Origin: Blepharisma japonicum
Lineage: Eukaryota; Ciliophora; Heterotrichea; Heterotrichida; Blepharismidae
DNA: 64,000 nt
NCBI GenBank assembly: GCA_949751835.1
Contig: CATKHK010000039.1
Location: 310,001-374,000 of the forward strand
Reading direction: 5' to 3'
The position numbers and the translations under genes were made by a program. The notes under the pieces were generated by a model. It was given only the letters and a program-made list of their open reading frames with translations. It was not told where the DNA came from and ran no database searches. This document shows positions 41,386-53,147 of the stretch, in pieces. Each line of letters begins with the position of its first letter. Position 1 is the stretch's first letter.

Positions 41386-43044
41386 TTAATTTGTATTACA
41401 AGAGGCTGCAGCATTAAGCACCTCAATTCATTTTTTTGAATTTTCGCTTTTAAAGGCCAGGTTTTTTTCTTTGCGAGTCTTCATTCGCCCTTCTTTGGAG
41501 AGTTTGGCTGTTTCCATGCCTTCTTTGTGAGAAATCGTGACAAGGTGTGTAAGCCAATTTTCACTGATTTCGGCCCCTTTGAGGACGAGGCAGGCATAAG
41601 GTACTTTTGAGGTGCCAAAAAAGATGAGGATACCTTGGAAGAGGCCCATATGTCTTTTTCTTTCTTTTATTGTGACAATTCCTTCGAAGTCAAGGATATC
41701 GAAGAGATTTAAATCGATAGGGTCTTCTATAGGGAAAATCACAGGGACACGAGAAACTTCGTCGTAAATTCAGTTGAGGATGCCTTCTGGGTAGTCTTTT
41801 CCGTCACGTAAGCCACTGTTGGTAGTAATGAAATTGTCTTTGTCAATAGGGTTATGCTGCTTTATGGATTTATCAAGCATTATTATAGAAAAACTTAAGC
41901 TTTGTATAGCTTCTGGGCTTCCAAATTGGCAATTTTGTTTTGAGAAAACGTTCCCAAATGCCTGCAAAATATGTGCGATTTTTCCACCTTCTTCAGGTAA
42001 TATAAGATGATTGAAAACTTTCCTAAGCGCCACTACAATATTAATCCCTTTCAAGCCTAATTGTTTCATAAATTCAAAAGCCACTTCTTTATAGAAATTA
42101 TTGATTTCTCCTAATATAAATCCAATTGAAGATTTACTCAGCTTAGGCTCAGTAAGAAAATATTTGCTTACTTCTTGTGGCTTGTTACCTAATACCCCCA
42201 TTGCAAGCATAAATGTGAGACCTCTAAGAGGTTCTAAATTAAATAATTTTATGCATTCAAATTTCAGTTCATTTGTAGGAGTGCTTATTAAAGGTGAAAC
42301 AATCAATGATGATATCCCAGGGAAAATTCAATTTATTGGTGCTATTATTTCGCTTGGTTCTTCAAGTGTTGGGGAACGATCTTTTGATGTCCGCCCATCT
42401 TTGAAATCTTGAACAAAATTTTTCACTTCCATAGCTGATAAATCCAATGCTAAATTTGGAGTTTTTTTCCGGCAGATAATTTGAGAGGAATCTTTACAAA
42501 AATTATTAAAAACCTCACGAGTTTGAGGGGTTCGAGCAATATCACAAGGAGTTTCACCTCGGCGATTTACAAGTGAAAAATCAGCACCATAAGAGAGAAG
42601 CTCGCTAACAGCTTGTTCACGGCCGTAATAAGAAGCTACGTGAAGAGGGGTTCAGCCAGCGCAGTCTGTAAGATTAATAAAAGCTCCTTTATTAAGAAGC
42701 TCCTGAATAATTTGTAAAGATCCTTGACGGGCTGCAATGTGGAGTGGAGATGTTCGATTTTCATCATATGTATTTGGGCTGATACCTTGGGAAAGATACC
42801 ACCGAATTGAGCTCAGATTTTTTGTTCCAGCAGCTTGAAGTAACTGTAGCTCATTTGATGTTAAGTATTTTAAACTTTCAGGAATGATTCGACCTCTAGG
42901 GATGCCTACTTGCTGATGAATAGCCAGTTCTCCACCATCAAGCATTAATTCTGAGCAGCCTAAACAATTCTAAATGAAAATTACAGTGCAGCCAGGATGC
43001 CTATTTTGAGTAATAGTGTAATCTATTCTATTTGCATTGCCCAT
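41386..43044 (-). CDS. Ankyrin-Sec7-PH domain ARF guanine nucleotide exchange factor
   Basis: 547 residues from two exons (42985-43044 and 41386-42969; 15-nt intron GTAATTTTCATTTAG). Several TGA codons are Trp, e.g. 42652-42654, 41770-41772 and 41428-41430. It begins MGNANR, suitable for N-myristoylation. Ankyrin repeats lie at ~80-185 (TSPLHIAARQGSLQIIQELL, then WTPLHVASYYGREQA). A Sec7 domain follows (~260-440): FNHLILPEEGGKIAHIL holds the catalytic glutamate loop (LPGE in most GEFs), and HNPIDKDNFITTNSGLRDGK matches the Sec7 signature. A PH domain (~440-540) closes the protein. It should activate ARF GTPases in membrane traffic. Confidence 0.92.
42970..42984 (-). other. 15-nt intron of ankyrin-Sec7 gene
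   Basis: GTAATTTTCATTTAG on the minus strand; removal joins HPGCT to NCLGCSE and removes an in-frame TAG. Confidence 0.9.
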
Positions 43045-43127
43045 TTATTATGAAAATTTCGATTTTGTTTTAATTTATTTTGATAAGATAAAGGGGTATT
43101 TGGATAATTTTATAATTTAATTAATAG

Positions 43128-44471
43128 ATGGATGTACCTGTAAAACGCAAAAGAGAAGAAGACGAAGAAGACGATGATGTAGAAGAAGATAAAAATTATG
43201 AAGAAAATAATCTGATTCTTAGAGAGCTTGCACATCAAAGAAGGAAAAGGAAAGAGGAAAATTCTGCCTTCGTAAAAGACGGGACTACAATATATATGAC
43301 TGCTCTCGATTACATCCAAAATCCCCCATCTCATTTGCTTTCCTTCCGACAACTTATGTATGAGGACCTTCTTGAAAACCCGCGTTCTCCTAAAACACTT
43401 ATTTCCGCTCTTTTAACAACATTTTGCTATGAAGAAACTTTTATTGCTCCACTTCTTAAACAGCGTATTAAAACTTGTCTTATCACTGAAAGTTCAAGCC
43501 CAGGCCGGTTTAATATTTTAGAAGGCTTTACTATAATTTCCCCGCGCAAAGAAGTCTCATGGGGGAAATTCCATGCTAAGCTTTTCCTATTAAAATTCCC
43601 AGACAAGCTTCGTGTGGTCGTATGCAGCGCAAACTTAGTCCAATATGATTGGGCAAGTATCGGCCAGGTTGTTTGGTTTCAGGATTTTCCTGCTGGGTAC
43701 TCACGTGAAAATTCTTTCTCAACACAATTACAAAGGTTTCTTGTAAAGATTATGCCGATATCATACGATATGAAAGAGCATCTAGGAATTGATTTAGAAA
43801 ACTATGATTTCTCAAACCCAAAAGTAGAATTAGTATGCTCCATACCTGGAAGAACTCCTGATTTAGCTAATAGTGGACAAGCAAGGATGAGAAGACTTGT
43901 TAGTCAAACTGGAAATACTTATACTGATCTATTGATACAATGCTCTAGCTTAGGCAAACTTAACAGAAAAGTTATGGGAGAATTCTGCAAAAGTTTTGCC
44001 AATAATTTACATGCAAATTATGAAATAATTTTCCCAAGCTTAAGAACTGTAGAAAATAGCCACCTTGGCAAAGGAGGAGGTGGGACAACTTTTATTAAAG
44101 AAGAACACTGTAATGCTGCTGAATTTCCAAAAAAGGCTCTAAGAGATATTGCACCTCCATTAGAATTTCCTCAAATTTGTAAGCATCTTTCTCACAGTAA
44201 AGTTGTAATTGCCCACAATAATTACGAGATTGATGATGATACAATTTTTTATTTCGGAAGCCACAATTTATCACCAGCAGCCTGGGGAACCTGAGAAAAA
44301 AATAACACAAGGATTTATATGATGAATTACGAAATGGGAGTATTATTCTTGCCAAAGCCAGGAAGCAAAGCAATGAAGCAGGAAATGGTGAGAAGATTAC
44401 CTTTTGCAATACCACCGCCAAAATATCTGGAAAATGACGAGCCGTGGTTGATTGATAAGCATCTAAACTAG
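43128..44471 (+). CDS. TDP1: Tyrosyl-DNA phosphodiesterase 1 (TDP1)
   Basis: 447 residues; TGA at 44292-44294 is Trp and extends the frame through the second catalytic half. Both HKD motifs are present: KFHAKLFLLKF (His149, Lys151) and HSKVVI with FYFGSHNLSPAAWG (His356, Lys358 and the downstream Asn). TDP1 removes topoisomerase I peptides from DNA 3' ends. The N-terminus is a short acidic/basic leader (KRKREEDEEDD) rather than the long regulatory region of animals. Start ATG at 43128, 83 bp from the divergent ARF-GEF start. Confidence 0.96.
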
Positions 44472-44514
44472 TTAATATGGAATTTTCTAAGAATAAGATA
44501 TAATAATTTTAAAG

Positions 44515-45198
44515 ATGACAACAATAGATGCATGGTTTCACGGCTTACCACCATTCACAAAATACTATTTCTGCTCCGCAATGGTTTCAGCTACATTAAC
44601 AACCTTCGAGATTATTTCTCCTTACAGCTTGAATTTTGTGTTTACACGTGTACTTAACAATCTTGAAGTATGAAGAATCCTCACAACATTTACATTTTTT
44701 GGATCTTTTAGCATAGGATTTATCATTTCTTTGGCAATATTAGTTAGGTTTACAAGATCCTTAGAGACTCATCCGACTTACAATCAAGATTTCGCCTCTT
44801 TTATCTGGGCTGTTCTGATGATGGCTACTACTATGCTACTTTTTTCACTATTTACTAATGTCACCTTTTTAGGCTCAGGCTTGCTTTTTGCATTGCTCTA
44901 TGTTTGAAGCAAACTTGATCCTCAACAAATAGTCCCATTCTATGGAGGTTTTGTCGTGAAAGCATACCAATTTCCTTTTGTCTTACTAGGAATTAGAGTT
45001 TTGATGGGAGGCAACATTATGGATGATTTAATTGGTCTGCTTGCTGGGCATATCTATTATATGCTGAAAGAACAGATTCCTCAAGAATATGGGTATGATT
45101 TAGCTAAAACTCCTGAGTTCTTCAGAAGATTAATTCCACAGCCAGGTGCTCCACGTCAGCAGCAAGCTTATCAAGGTCGTGGATTTAGGTTAGGCTAA
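44515..45198 (+). CDS. Derlin (Der1-like ERAD protein)
   Basis: 227 residues with several membrane spans. Hallmarks: WRILTTFTFFG (the derlin WR motif; the Trp is TGA at 44671-44673, residue 53), YVWSKLDP (Trp again TGA, 44905-44907, residue 131), and the late GLLAGHIYYML with the GxxxG-type loop. The C-terminal tail is Gln/Arg-rich and cytosolic. Derlins help retrotranslocate misfolded proteins from the ER. Reading TGA as stop would leave only the last 80 residues. The gene starts 43 bp after TDP1. Confidence 0.96.
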
Positions 45199-45257
45199 AT
45201 ATACATATAATGAAATAACAAATATTTCTTTTAAATCTGTTAACTTGTGGTTAATAA

Positions 45258-46193
45258 ATGAAAAAACTCTCAGTTCTTGGTTCTGCAAATGGCGATCTTT
45301 ATGTTGAAGTGAACAAGCTTCCACTAATTGGGGAAACAATCCAAGCTCATGCAGGAGGTGAACTGAGAGCGGGAGGGAAAGGAGCAAATCAGGCAGCTGC
45401 TGCATCGCTGTTAGGTGGGTCTACATTCTTTTTAGGCCAAGTTGGAAACGATGCAGCTGGAGGTATGTTGAAATCTGAACTCTCTTCTAGAGGAGTCAAT
45501 ATTGAAAATATTAATACTTTAAGCGATACTCCTAGTGGACAAGCTATTATTATTCTCTTAACAACTGGAGATAATTCAATTATCATCATTGGAGGTGCTA
45601 ATATGAGATGGAGCTCACTTTCTGAATCAATAATAAATACAATTATTAACTGCGATGCTTTATTGCTGCAAAGAGAAATTCCTGATGAAATAAATATCCA
45701 AGCTGCAAAGCTTGCCAAGGAAAACGGAAAAATTGTTATTATGGACACTGGTGGAAAAGAAGGAGAACTACCTAATGAATTATTAGAAAACATAGATATT
45801 TTGTCACCAAATACGACAGAATTAGAAAGGCTGACTGGGATCCAAAATGATATTGTGCAAGCATCAGAAAAATTATTTAAGATTGGCGTTAAACATTTAG
45901 TAGTTAAATTAGGAAGTGAAGGATCCTTATATTTAGGTGGTAATGGAAGATATGAGCAAAGAGCCCTAAGTGACCCAGAATTGAGCATTATCGATACAAC
46001 TGGTGCTGGAGACTGCTTTACAGCTGCTCTCGCAGTCAAACTCTTAGAAAGAGGTAACCTTAATCTCGAAGACTTTGCAGATAGCATGAAATTTGCTTCA
46101 GCAGCTGCATTTTTATCAATTACAAAAAAAGGAGCCCTTGAGTCCATGCCTACTCGTGATGCAGTTGAAGCCTTTTTAACTAAATTCCAATAG
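45258..46193 (+). CDS. RBKS: Ribokinase
   Basis: 311 residues, standard length. PfkB signatures are intact: GGKGANQAAAASLLGG near the N-terminus and DTTGAGDCFTAALA near residue 250, where the Asp is the catalytic base. NTTELERLTG and the GSEG strand also match. The enzyme phosphorylates D-ribose at O5. No introns or TGA. It follows the derlin gene by 59 bp on the same strand. Confidence 0.96.
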   Translation: MKKLSVLGSANGDLYVEVNKLPLIGETIQAHAGGELRAGGKGANQAAAASLLGGSTFFLGQVGNDAAGGMLKSELSSRGVNIENINTLSDTPSGQAIIILLTTGDNSIIIIGGANMRWSSLSESIINTIINCDALLLQREIPDEINIQAAKLAKENGKIVIMDTGGKEGELPNELLENIDILSPNTTELERLTGIQNDIVQASEKLFKIGVKHLVVKLGSEGSLYLGGNGRYEQRALSDPELSIIDTTGAGDCFTAALAVKLLERGNLNLEDFADSMKFASAAAFLSITKKGALESMPTRDAVEAFLTKFQ

Positions 46194-46317
46194 ATTCCTT
46201 CTATAAAATTTCAATAGTAACGTTTTATCCAATAAACCTTCTTTAGTGAACTTTTTATCCATTTATGTCTCTTCTTATAATTCTCATATACAGCTCAGCA
46301 CTTCACTGCTGCTCAAA

Positions 46318-46650
46318 ATGAATGCAAATAACGCAAAATCCATGAAACTTCCAACTGTAGCTTTAACTTAGGCAAAACAAATCATTCAGAGATTAGAAAG
46401 CGAAAGAAGCCAAAGGCTAAAAAGCAAAGGTTCTTCAAAAAGAACACGAGAGAAAGATTCTACTAATAACCAAAGCATATCTGTTTCACTGAGTATAGAA
46501 AATCCAGTCGATTTGTCGGTGGATTCAGAAAAGAACTCTAAAAGGTCTTCTTCGTCATTTTTCAGATTGCTTCTGAAAAAACTGTGTAAGTGGGACTGCT
46601 TCTCAGAACCTGGAGAAAAGCCAAACTCTGATGATGACTGTCAATTGTAA
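46318..46650 (+). CDS. Short Ser/Lys-rich protein, novel
   Basis: 105 residues from two exons (46318-46356, 46372-46650) around a 15-nt intron GTAGCTTTAACTTAG. It begins MNANNAKSMKLPT, has a basic Arg/Lys/Ser helix (KQIIQRLESERSQRLKSKGS), a central acidic/hydrophobic piece and a Cys-containing end (KKLCKWDCFSEPGEKP). No family recognised. The intron fits the local pattern well, which is the main support for a real gene. Confidence 0.6.
46357..46371 (+). other. 15-nt intron of short novel gene
   Basis: GTAGCTTTAACTTAG, phase 0; contains the only in-frame stop (TAG) of the short gene. Confidence 0.75.
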
Positions 46651-46703
46651 ACTAGCTCTGTAAGAATGTTATTTATTTATCATAAACTGAAATTTCTTAT
46701 TTA

Positions 46704-48491
46704 TTATAAGCTTAAACTAGATGCTATAGCTTCAAGAGTTGCACTTTCAACTGTAGGCTCTTCATAATTAAATAATTCATTAAACATCTCAATTCCATCA
46801 TCAATAGTTTTTTTGCAAGCTTTGATACCTCCTGTTGCATAAAAGTTTAAGCTTCCATGATACACGTCAGGGTATATAAATAGCTTGGTATTGACCCCAT
46901 TACTTATCAATTTATCTGCAAATCTTATTGCTTCATGATGCAAAGGATCAAGATTTCCTGTAAAAATCCTCACAGGTGGGAATTTCGATATAATTGAATT
47001 ATCAGCATAAAACGGGGATATCAGCGGATGCCTTTTATCAAGAGTTATATCTTTTAAATAAGCGTCCAAACAAATTTTCAAAAAATTGTGGGATAGCAAA
47101 GGATCTTCTAAACTTCATAATAAAGACTCACTGAACTGATCATCTCTTGCCAAATTGCTGGCCGGATAATAAACTAATAGCCCAGAAGGCAGCGGAAAGT
47201 TCATTAAAATCGCTTTAATAGTAAGGGCAAGAATTAAATTCCCCCCAGCCGAATCTCCAACTAATATAATTTTTTCAGGCAAAATTCCTAAATATTGTTC
47301 AGCATAAGTTTTAAGCCACGTATAAGCCTGCCACACATCATCCAAAGCAGCTGGAAAAGGATGCTGGGGTGCTAGCCTATAATCAACTGAAAATAAAGGA
47401 ACTTTCAGCTCATTTGCCCAAATTCTAGTGTAATTTTGGTGAGAATATGAGCTCATAGCTACAAACCCTCCTCCATGGACGTGTAAAATTAATTTATTCA
47501 TTTGTGCTGCTCTTAAAGGTCTTTCAGGGCGGCAGCCACAAAATTTTGATTCTTCTTTTTCTTTGGCAATTTTTTCTATTTTAAAAGCTGACAAAACTCT
47601 TACTGGAACTCTGATTCTGCCTGGATCCCAGCTTAATGAGAATTTTGATCCTGATAAATGAGGTTCTTTGTTAATAACATTAACGTAGTGGGCAGTTTGT
47701 GATTTATCATGAGTAGGGTATAAAGTAGAGGACAGTACATGATTGGCAAGTCTTGGAATAAAAATCATTTCATTGAATTCTATTGAAGGGAGGACCACTT
47801 TTAACATCATATGGCCGAGTTGGGAGTCCAAGGTATTGAAACAAATTTGGACAATTTCTGGGGTTGCTTGAGCATTAAATAATGTTTGCTGCTTTCGGGC
47901 TTGTTTTCGGAAAAGTCCATAAAACATCATGCAGGAACCTAATGTAATTTTTTGGACAATCTTTGACTGGCTGCTTAAACCTTTTGATATAAAAGCTTGG
48001 GCAATTGCGATTAAGCCGAATAAATTGTCAAATGACTGCTTTAGAGCTTTGGGCTCAGCAATTTGGATACGATTTGTTACTGATTCGAGTCTTGCCCATC
48101 GCTGATGCGTTTTTTCTAAACAAAATATATCGTCTTGGCTTGTTCTAAACGCATTAGGGAAAAACTCACTTATGGTATCAAACTTGGCTTGAATAATAAT
48201 GATCTGATCTTTATATTTATTTTTATATTTTTTGTGATGGATTTTCTGGACGAGCTTCTGCAGTTGATCAAGATATTTACCAATAAATTTTATTGCGACA
48301 ATCCCGAATGCTAAATTTCCTTCCTGTATTGAGGAATTATTGTCGTAATATTTCGCAATTGCTTGTTGAATTTTATTCAAAAAGGCAATAATTTGCAAAA
48401 TATTTTGTTCCAATTGCTTGTGCTTTATATCTAGCAGATTCTTCCTTACTTCTCTAATCTGGGTAAGAGTTTCAGTAACAATCTTTTCCAT
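46704..48491 (-). CDS. Hormone-sensitive lipase (HSL/LIPE family)
   Basis: 595 residues; TGA at 47115-47117 (residue 459) is Trp and links the two parts. The N-terminal ~290 residues are the helical HSL_N regulatory domain, found in animal and protist hormone-sensitive lipases but not in bacterial HSL relatives. The C-terminal alpha/beta hydrolase has HVHGGGF (oxyanion), GDSAGGN (nucleophile Ser ~412), LDPLHHEA (Asp region) and VYHGSLNF (catalytic His). It should hydrolyse diacylglycerol, triacylglycerol or sterol esters. Confidence 0.92.
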
Positions 48492-48816
48492 AATTACTAT
48501 TATATTCCATTTTGAATTTTAGTTAATTTTTCGCCTTTTTATGTTGAATTTCCTATTATCCATTTAATTATTGAATTTTCGTTGATAGATTCGAAGCTCT
48601 CCAAACAATCATTAATTATCAACGATTAAGAGTTTCTTATAATATCTTCCAAATTTCTGAGAATTTTTATAAGAAATAAATTAATTACAAGTTTATTTAA
48701 ATACCTTTAAAGAATACGAAATTTAAGGCCTTAAACTTTTAAAAGTTTTTGTTTAAAATAAGTATTTTAAGAGAGTTTTAATTAATTAAATAATTCTAAG
48801 AAATATAAAAATAAAC
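48492..48816. other. Intergenic, divergent promoters
   Basis: About 325 AT-rich bases between HSL and CWC27 starts; nothing else recognised. Confidence 0.5.
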
Positions 48817-50244
48817 ATGTCAAGTAGATACATCCCTGAGCCGCAAACCACTGGAAAAGTTATTTTAAAGACAACTCATGGAGAAATTCATATTGAGTTA
48901 TGAACAAAAGAAACCCAAAAAACCTGCAGAAATTTTATTCAGCTTTGTTTGGAATCATATTATGATAATTGCCCTTTTCATAGAATTATCCCAGGCTTCA
49001 TGGTACAAACTGGTGATCCAACAGGAACTGGCCTTGGAGGAGAAAGTGTTTATGGAGCGCCTTTTCAAGATGAATTTCATAGCAGGTTGAAGTTCAGTCA
49101 CAGAGGTCTTGTAGCTATGTCAAATACCAAGAAAAATGATAATAAAAGCCAATTTTTTATTACACTTGACAAGACTCCATGACTTGACCGAAAACACACA
49201 ATTTTTGGTAAAGTAGGGAACAACACAATTTATAATGTTATAAAGATCTCAGAAGTTGAGGTAGGAGCTGATGATCGACCTTTAATATGCCCTATAATTT
49301 TGAGTACTGAAGTTGTAGTAAATCCATTTGATGACATCATACCAAGAGAGATTATAAAGAAAAACATTGCTCCAATAATAAGCAGCCAGGAAAATGTAAA
49401 GAAAATTGCAAAACCAAAAATGCTTTCCTTTGCTGATGAAGAAGAAAACAATGAAGCTTTACCAATAAAAAGCGCACATCAAGTTCTTGATAATCCTACA
49501 CTAAGCAAAAAAGAAGCACCTATTGAAGAAATTCAACCTAAAAAAATTGAAAAAACAGAAAAGAAAATAATAATTCAGCAAGAAAATAACGAGTCTGAGA
49601 CATCTGACCAAGATTTTGACGAAAAAATGAGGAAAAAAATTCTATCCCAGAAAAAAGCTTTATCAGCTGAAAACTCAGAGATTTTGAAGCTTAGTTTTGA
49701 TATAGGAAAATATAAAGTCTCCACTGATAATTCCAAAACATTAATCTCTAAGCAAGTTGACCCAGAAGAGGAATTTCAGGATTTAAAAAGCAAACTTCTC
49801 CTTGAACTTAAAAAACGTCCCACAGGGAGCAACAGCTTAAGAGCCCAGCAAGAAGTAAAAGACGAAGAAAGTTTTTTAAGCCCATTAGAACTTAGAAGAT
49901 ATCAATTTTATCAAAAAAAAGTGAAATCAAAAGGCCGTGAAGGCGAAGTTTTAGGAAAATTAAACAATTTTTTGAGTAAAATAAGAGAACCCACAGAAAA
50001 TGAAAATTGATTCAAAAATAAACTAAAATTTTCAGTAGACTCCACAAAAGCTTACGCATATAAAAAAGAACCTATTGGAAACATCCAAAGAGACGAAGAA
50101 GACAGCGAGTTTAAAGCTGACCCTTCAAAACGATTAAAATTAATGAAAGACGACAATACTTATGGTAAAAATATTGACGAGGATTTCTTATCATTTAGCA
50201 ATTTGATGAAAATCAGCGACCCAAAGATGTATAATAACAAATAA
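48817..50244 (+). CDS. CWC27: Spliceosome-associated cyclophilin CWC27
   Basis: 475 residues with three TGA Trp codons (48901-48903 W29, 49180-49182 W122, 50008-50010 W398). It starts MSSRYIPEPQTTGKVILKTT, the CWC27 N-terminus (EPQTTGKV), then a cyclophilin domain to ~175 (FHRIIPGFMVQTGDPTGTG, QFFITLDKTPWLDRKHTIFG). A long charged, coiled C-terminal region follows, as in CWC27/NY-CO-10. W122 aligns with the cyclosporin-contact Trp121 of cyclophilin A; human CWC27 has Glu there and is inactive, so this one could be an active isomerase. It acts in late spliceosomes with CWC22. Confidence 0.93.
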
Positions 50245-50255
50245 AATTAATAAAA

Positions 50256-51083
50256 ATGGATATTGATTATGATTACACAAGTGTAGAACTCCGAAGACGT
50301 GCCAAGCTTGCTTTAGAAGAAAAAGGGCTTTCTCCTAACTTAAAAACACTTGAAGTCTCTACTGATCCACCTTCATCTTTAACTTTGGAACAGCTTCAGA
50401 CAATTTTTTCTGTTTTCGGAGAAATAAAAGAGGCAAAAACAGAAAATGATTTAGGAATTATTACGTTTTCTCATACCGTTGCAGCTTACCTTGCAAAAGA
50501 GACGCTAAATGAAGTAGATATTGAAGAAATGGGCGTAAAATTAAAAATTGACTGAAAAGATGTAAAAAGCACTGAAGAAAATAACAAAAGATTTGAAGTA
50601 CCTGAGACTTTTGTCCCTTTGCCAAGCTTAGATATAGATGACACCCCTTGTCTAGTTGCTGGCCCTCTAAAATATATCGCAAGATTCCCTATCAATATCA
50701 CTGAGAAATCAGGATTTCATTTAAAAGAAAAAATCCTTGGGGCAAAAGGCTGCAATTTTCGAAAAATTGTTGAAATTTGTGCTAGAGGGTCACATCTCCC
50801 TGAAAAACCCAAGCATTTAGTATCTCTGAAACTTGAGGAAAAAGATGACATTTTTCAAATTCTTTTATCATCAAAATTTTTAGATAAATTCCAACAATGT
50901 GAAAATTTGGTATATGAGCTTGTAAATGTAATTTATGAAGAATATAAGAGATATTGTGAAAAGCAAGGAACAATCCCTCCAGATTTGAGGGTAAGAAAAG
51001 TTGAACAAATAAAAGGAAGAGCTCGAGCTTTTAGGGAAGGGATAAAGGACTCTTTAATATACACGATTTCAAATCATAATTAA
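50256..51083 (+). CDS. RNA-binding protein with RRM-like and KH domains
   Basis: 275 residues, TGA at 50553-50555 read as Trp. Residues ~45-100 resemble an RRM (TLEQLQTIFSVFGEIKEAKT.. GIITFSH). Residues ~145-235 form a KH domain of the SF1/KHDC4 type (FHLKEKILGAKGCNFRKIVE carries the GxxG loop as GAKG). The gene starts 11 bp after CWC27 and ends 15 bp before a kinase gene on the same strand. Its likely role is pre-mRNA binding; it could be the ciliate counterpart of KHDC4, but this is inference. Confidence 0.8.
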
Positions 51084-51098
51084 AATGTTTATAATAAG

Positions 51099-52388
51099 AT
51101 GGATTTAGAAGGGTCACCTTTTAAGGACTACAAAGTTATCCAAACTTTAGGCCGTGGAGCCTATGGCACTGTTTATAGGGTAAGCTCACCTGAAGGAGCT
51201 GATTTCGTACTAAAATCAATAAGTCTAGAACATTTGTCTAAACGTAAGCAGCAAGATGCATTAAAAGAAGTAACGATTCTTCAAGGTTTATCCCATTCCC
51301 ACATTATCCACTATTTTTCAAATTGTGTTCACGACAACAAGTTGCTTATTCTAATGGAATTTGCCAAAGAAGGAGACCTGCAAACTCTAATAAATCGCCA
51401 AAGAGAAAAACGACTGTTTTTCAGCGAAAAATTGATATGGAACATTGCCTATGAAATCTGCTTAGGAGTTGAATATTTGCATACACAGCATATTGTCCAT
51501 AGAGATATTAAATGTATGAATATTTTGTTGGATGAAGACAAAAGAGCAAGAATCGCTGATATGGGAGTTTCTAAGATCATGCAAGAAGATAATGTATTTG
51601 AAGGCACACAGGTGGGAACTCCGTTATATTTAAGCCCAGAATTGGTTCAGCATCAGCCTTATGATTTTAAAGTTGATGTATGAGCGATTGGCTGCGTTTT
51701 ATATAATTTAGCTACATTAGAGCCACCTTTTCAAGCTGAAAATTTGATTTCTCTAGCCAATAAAATTGTGAAGACTCGTCAAAAACCACTGCCAGGGTGT
51801 TATTCAGCAAGATTAAATAATTTTATTTTTAAACTCTTAGAAAAGAAGCCAAAAATACGCCCATCAATTGCAGAAGTTCTCAGCCTTTTCCCAAAATATG
51901 TAAAAGAAAACTACAAAGAGCCAAAATTAGTTACAAATAAGCCTAATCCAGTAGACGCCAACAATAATACAGTGAAAAATGAGTCCCCTAAGCCTTTACC
52001 AAAAATTTTGGAACAAGTTGAAGTGAAGCCTGGATATTCTATTGCGAAAAGAACAGCTTCAGTGGGAAAATACCCTCAGCGGTTTAATAATTATTTGATA
52101 TCAAATAACAAATTATCGTCGAGTAGAAGCCTTTGCTGGAAGCCAGGAACGAATTCTAGCACTAATTTCAATACAGCGAAAGATCCAGCCCCAGCACGTC
52201 CAAGTACTGCAGTTTTTTCTGAGCGCAGAATTACAATTCCGCAAAGACCAAGCACTGCTCATCCAGCTGTAAATCATTTTTCTTCTTTTCAAAGTATTTA
52301 TGAACCTCCACGGCTTAAATTGGTCTTTGAAAGGCCAAGCTCGGCAACTAAAAAAGCCACAGTGTCTGATTTATTAAATTTATTATAA
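51099..52388 (+). CDS. NEK-like serine/threonine kinase
   Basis: 429 residues, TGA at 51681-51683 (residue 195) read as Trp. The kinase domain (~9-265) is complete: GRGAYGTVY glycine loop, VLKSIS lysine, HRDIKCMNILLD catalytic loop, ADMG in place of DFG, GTPLYLSPEL activation segment. The tail is Ser/Pro/Arg-rich with repeats of the type RPSTA. NIMA-related kinases often have D-[LF]-G; DMG is a mild variant. NEKs act on cilia, basal bodies and the cell cycle, and are greatly expanded in ciliates. Confidence 0.93.
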
Positions 52389-53147
52389 AATTTTTACAAA
52401 TCCCATTTATCATTATTGCTTAATAAATTGAATGCTATTGCTTTATTTATTGATAATAGAGCCAATAGACTATTTCTCTTTTATTTATTTTTCTTGAATT
52501 TATTAATTCATATAATTAAAATTTCACTTTAAACTGCTCTTAAGTTCATAGAAACTATGAAATATAGGGACACAAAGTTAAAGGATACTTTTATCATCAT
52601 GCTAAAATCTCAAAATCAGTCTGTCCTGAAAGATCATATATTTTTATTGGCCTAATGCTTTGGTATTAGCAGAACACTAATTAACTCAAATAGTCATCAG
52701 CCAAAAGGTAAAAATTGATATAAAAGCTGGGCAATTTACTGAACGTCTCTGGATTCCTTTTTATATTCCAAGAAAAAACTTTCTGGCCGATCACAAACTC
52801 AATTCTTTTGTATCATTCAGATATTTTCAGAGTTTAATATGCATATAAATCATTTATGTGAAAAGTTATGTATCATCATTTATAAAGAAGCCAGAAAACC
52901 AAATAGGAAGCAGGAATATACTAAAGATTTAATTATTTTCAATAGTTTTGGATAATCATTATGTTGTGAACAGTAATGAAAATCACAATACGGATTTTAA
53001 GGTTGAGCTATTAATTTATATGTGATTTATATTAAATATCATTTAAAAGTTTAATTTCAATAGAATATTGCACAATATCTCATTTCGAAATTATTTTTGA
53101 ATTATGTTATGCTTATAATAACTCCCCAGCATTGCTAATTTATCGGT
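52389..53147. other. Gene-poor spacer with a decayed or cryptic open frame
   Basis: About 760 bases. The plus-strand frame 52557-52955 is open except for one TAA at 52653-52655 (two TGAs read as Trp). It encodes GISRTLINSNSHQPKGKNWY and similar non-repetitive sequence, which is longer than expected by chance at this base composition. No start directly precedes the long half. It may be a gene remnant. Confidence 0.4.

Noticed and set aside
45389-46147. 252-codon minus-strand open frame opposite ribokinase
   Set aside because: It is the antisense shadow of a conserved ribokinase and has no recognisable domain.
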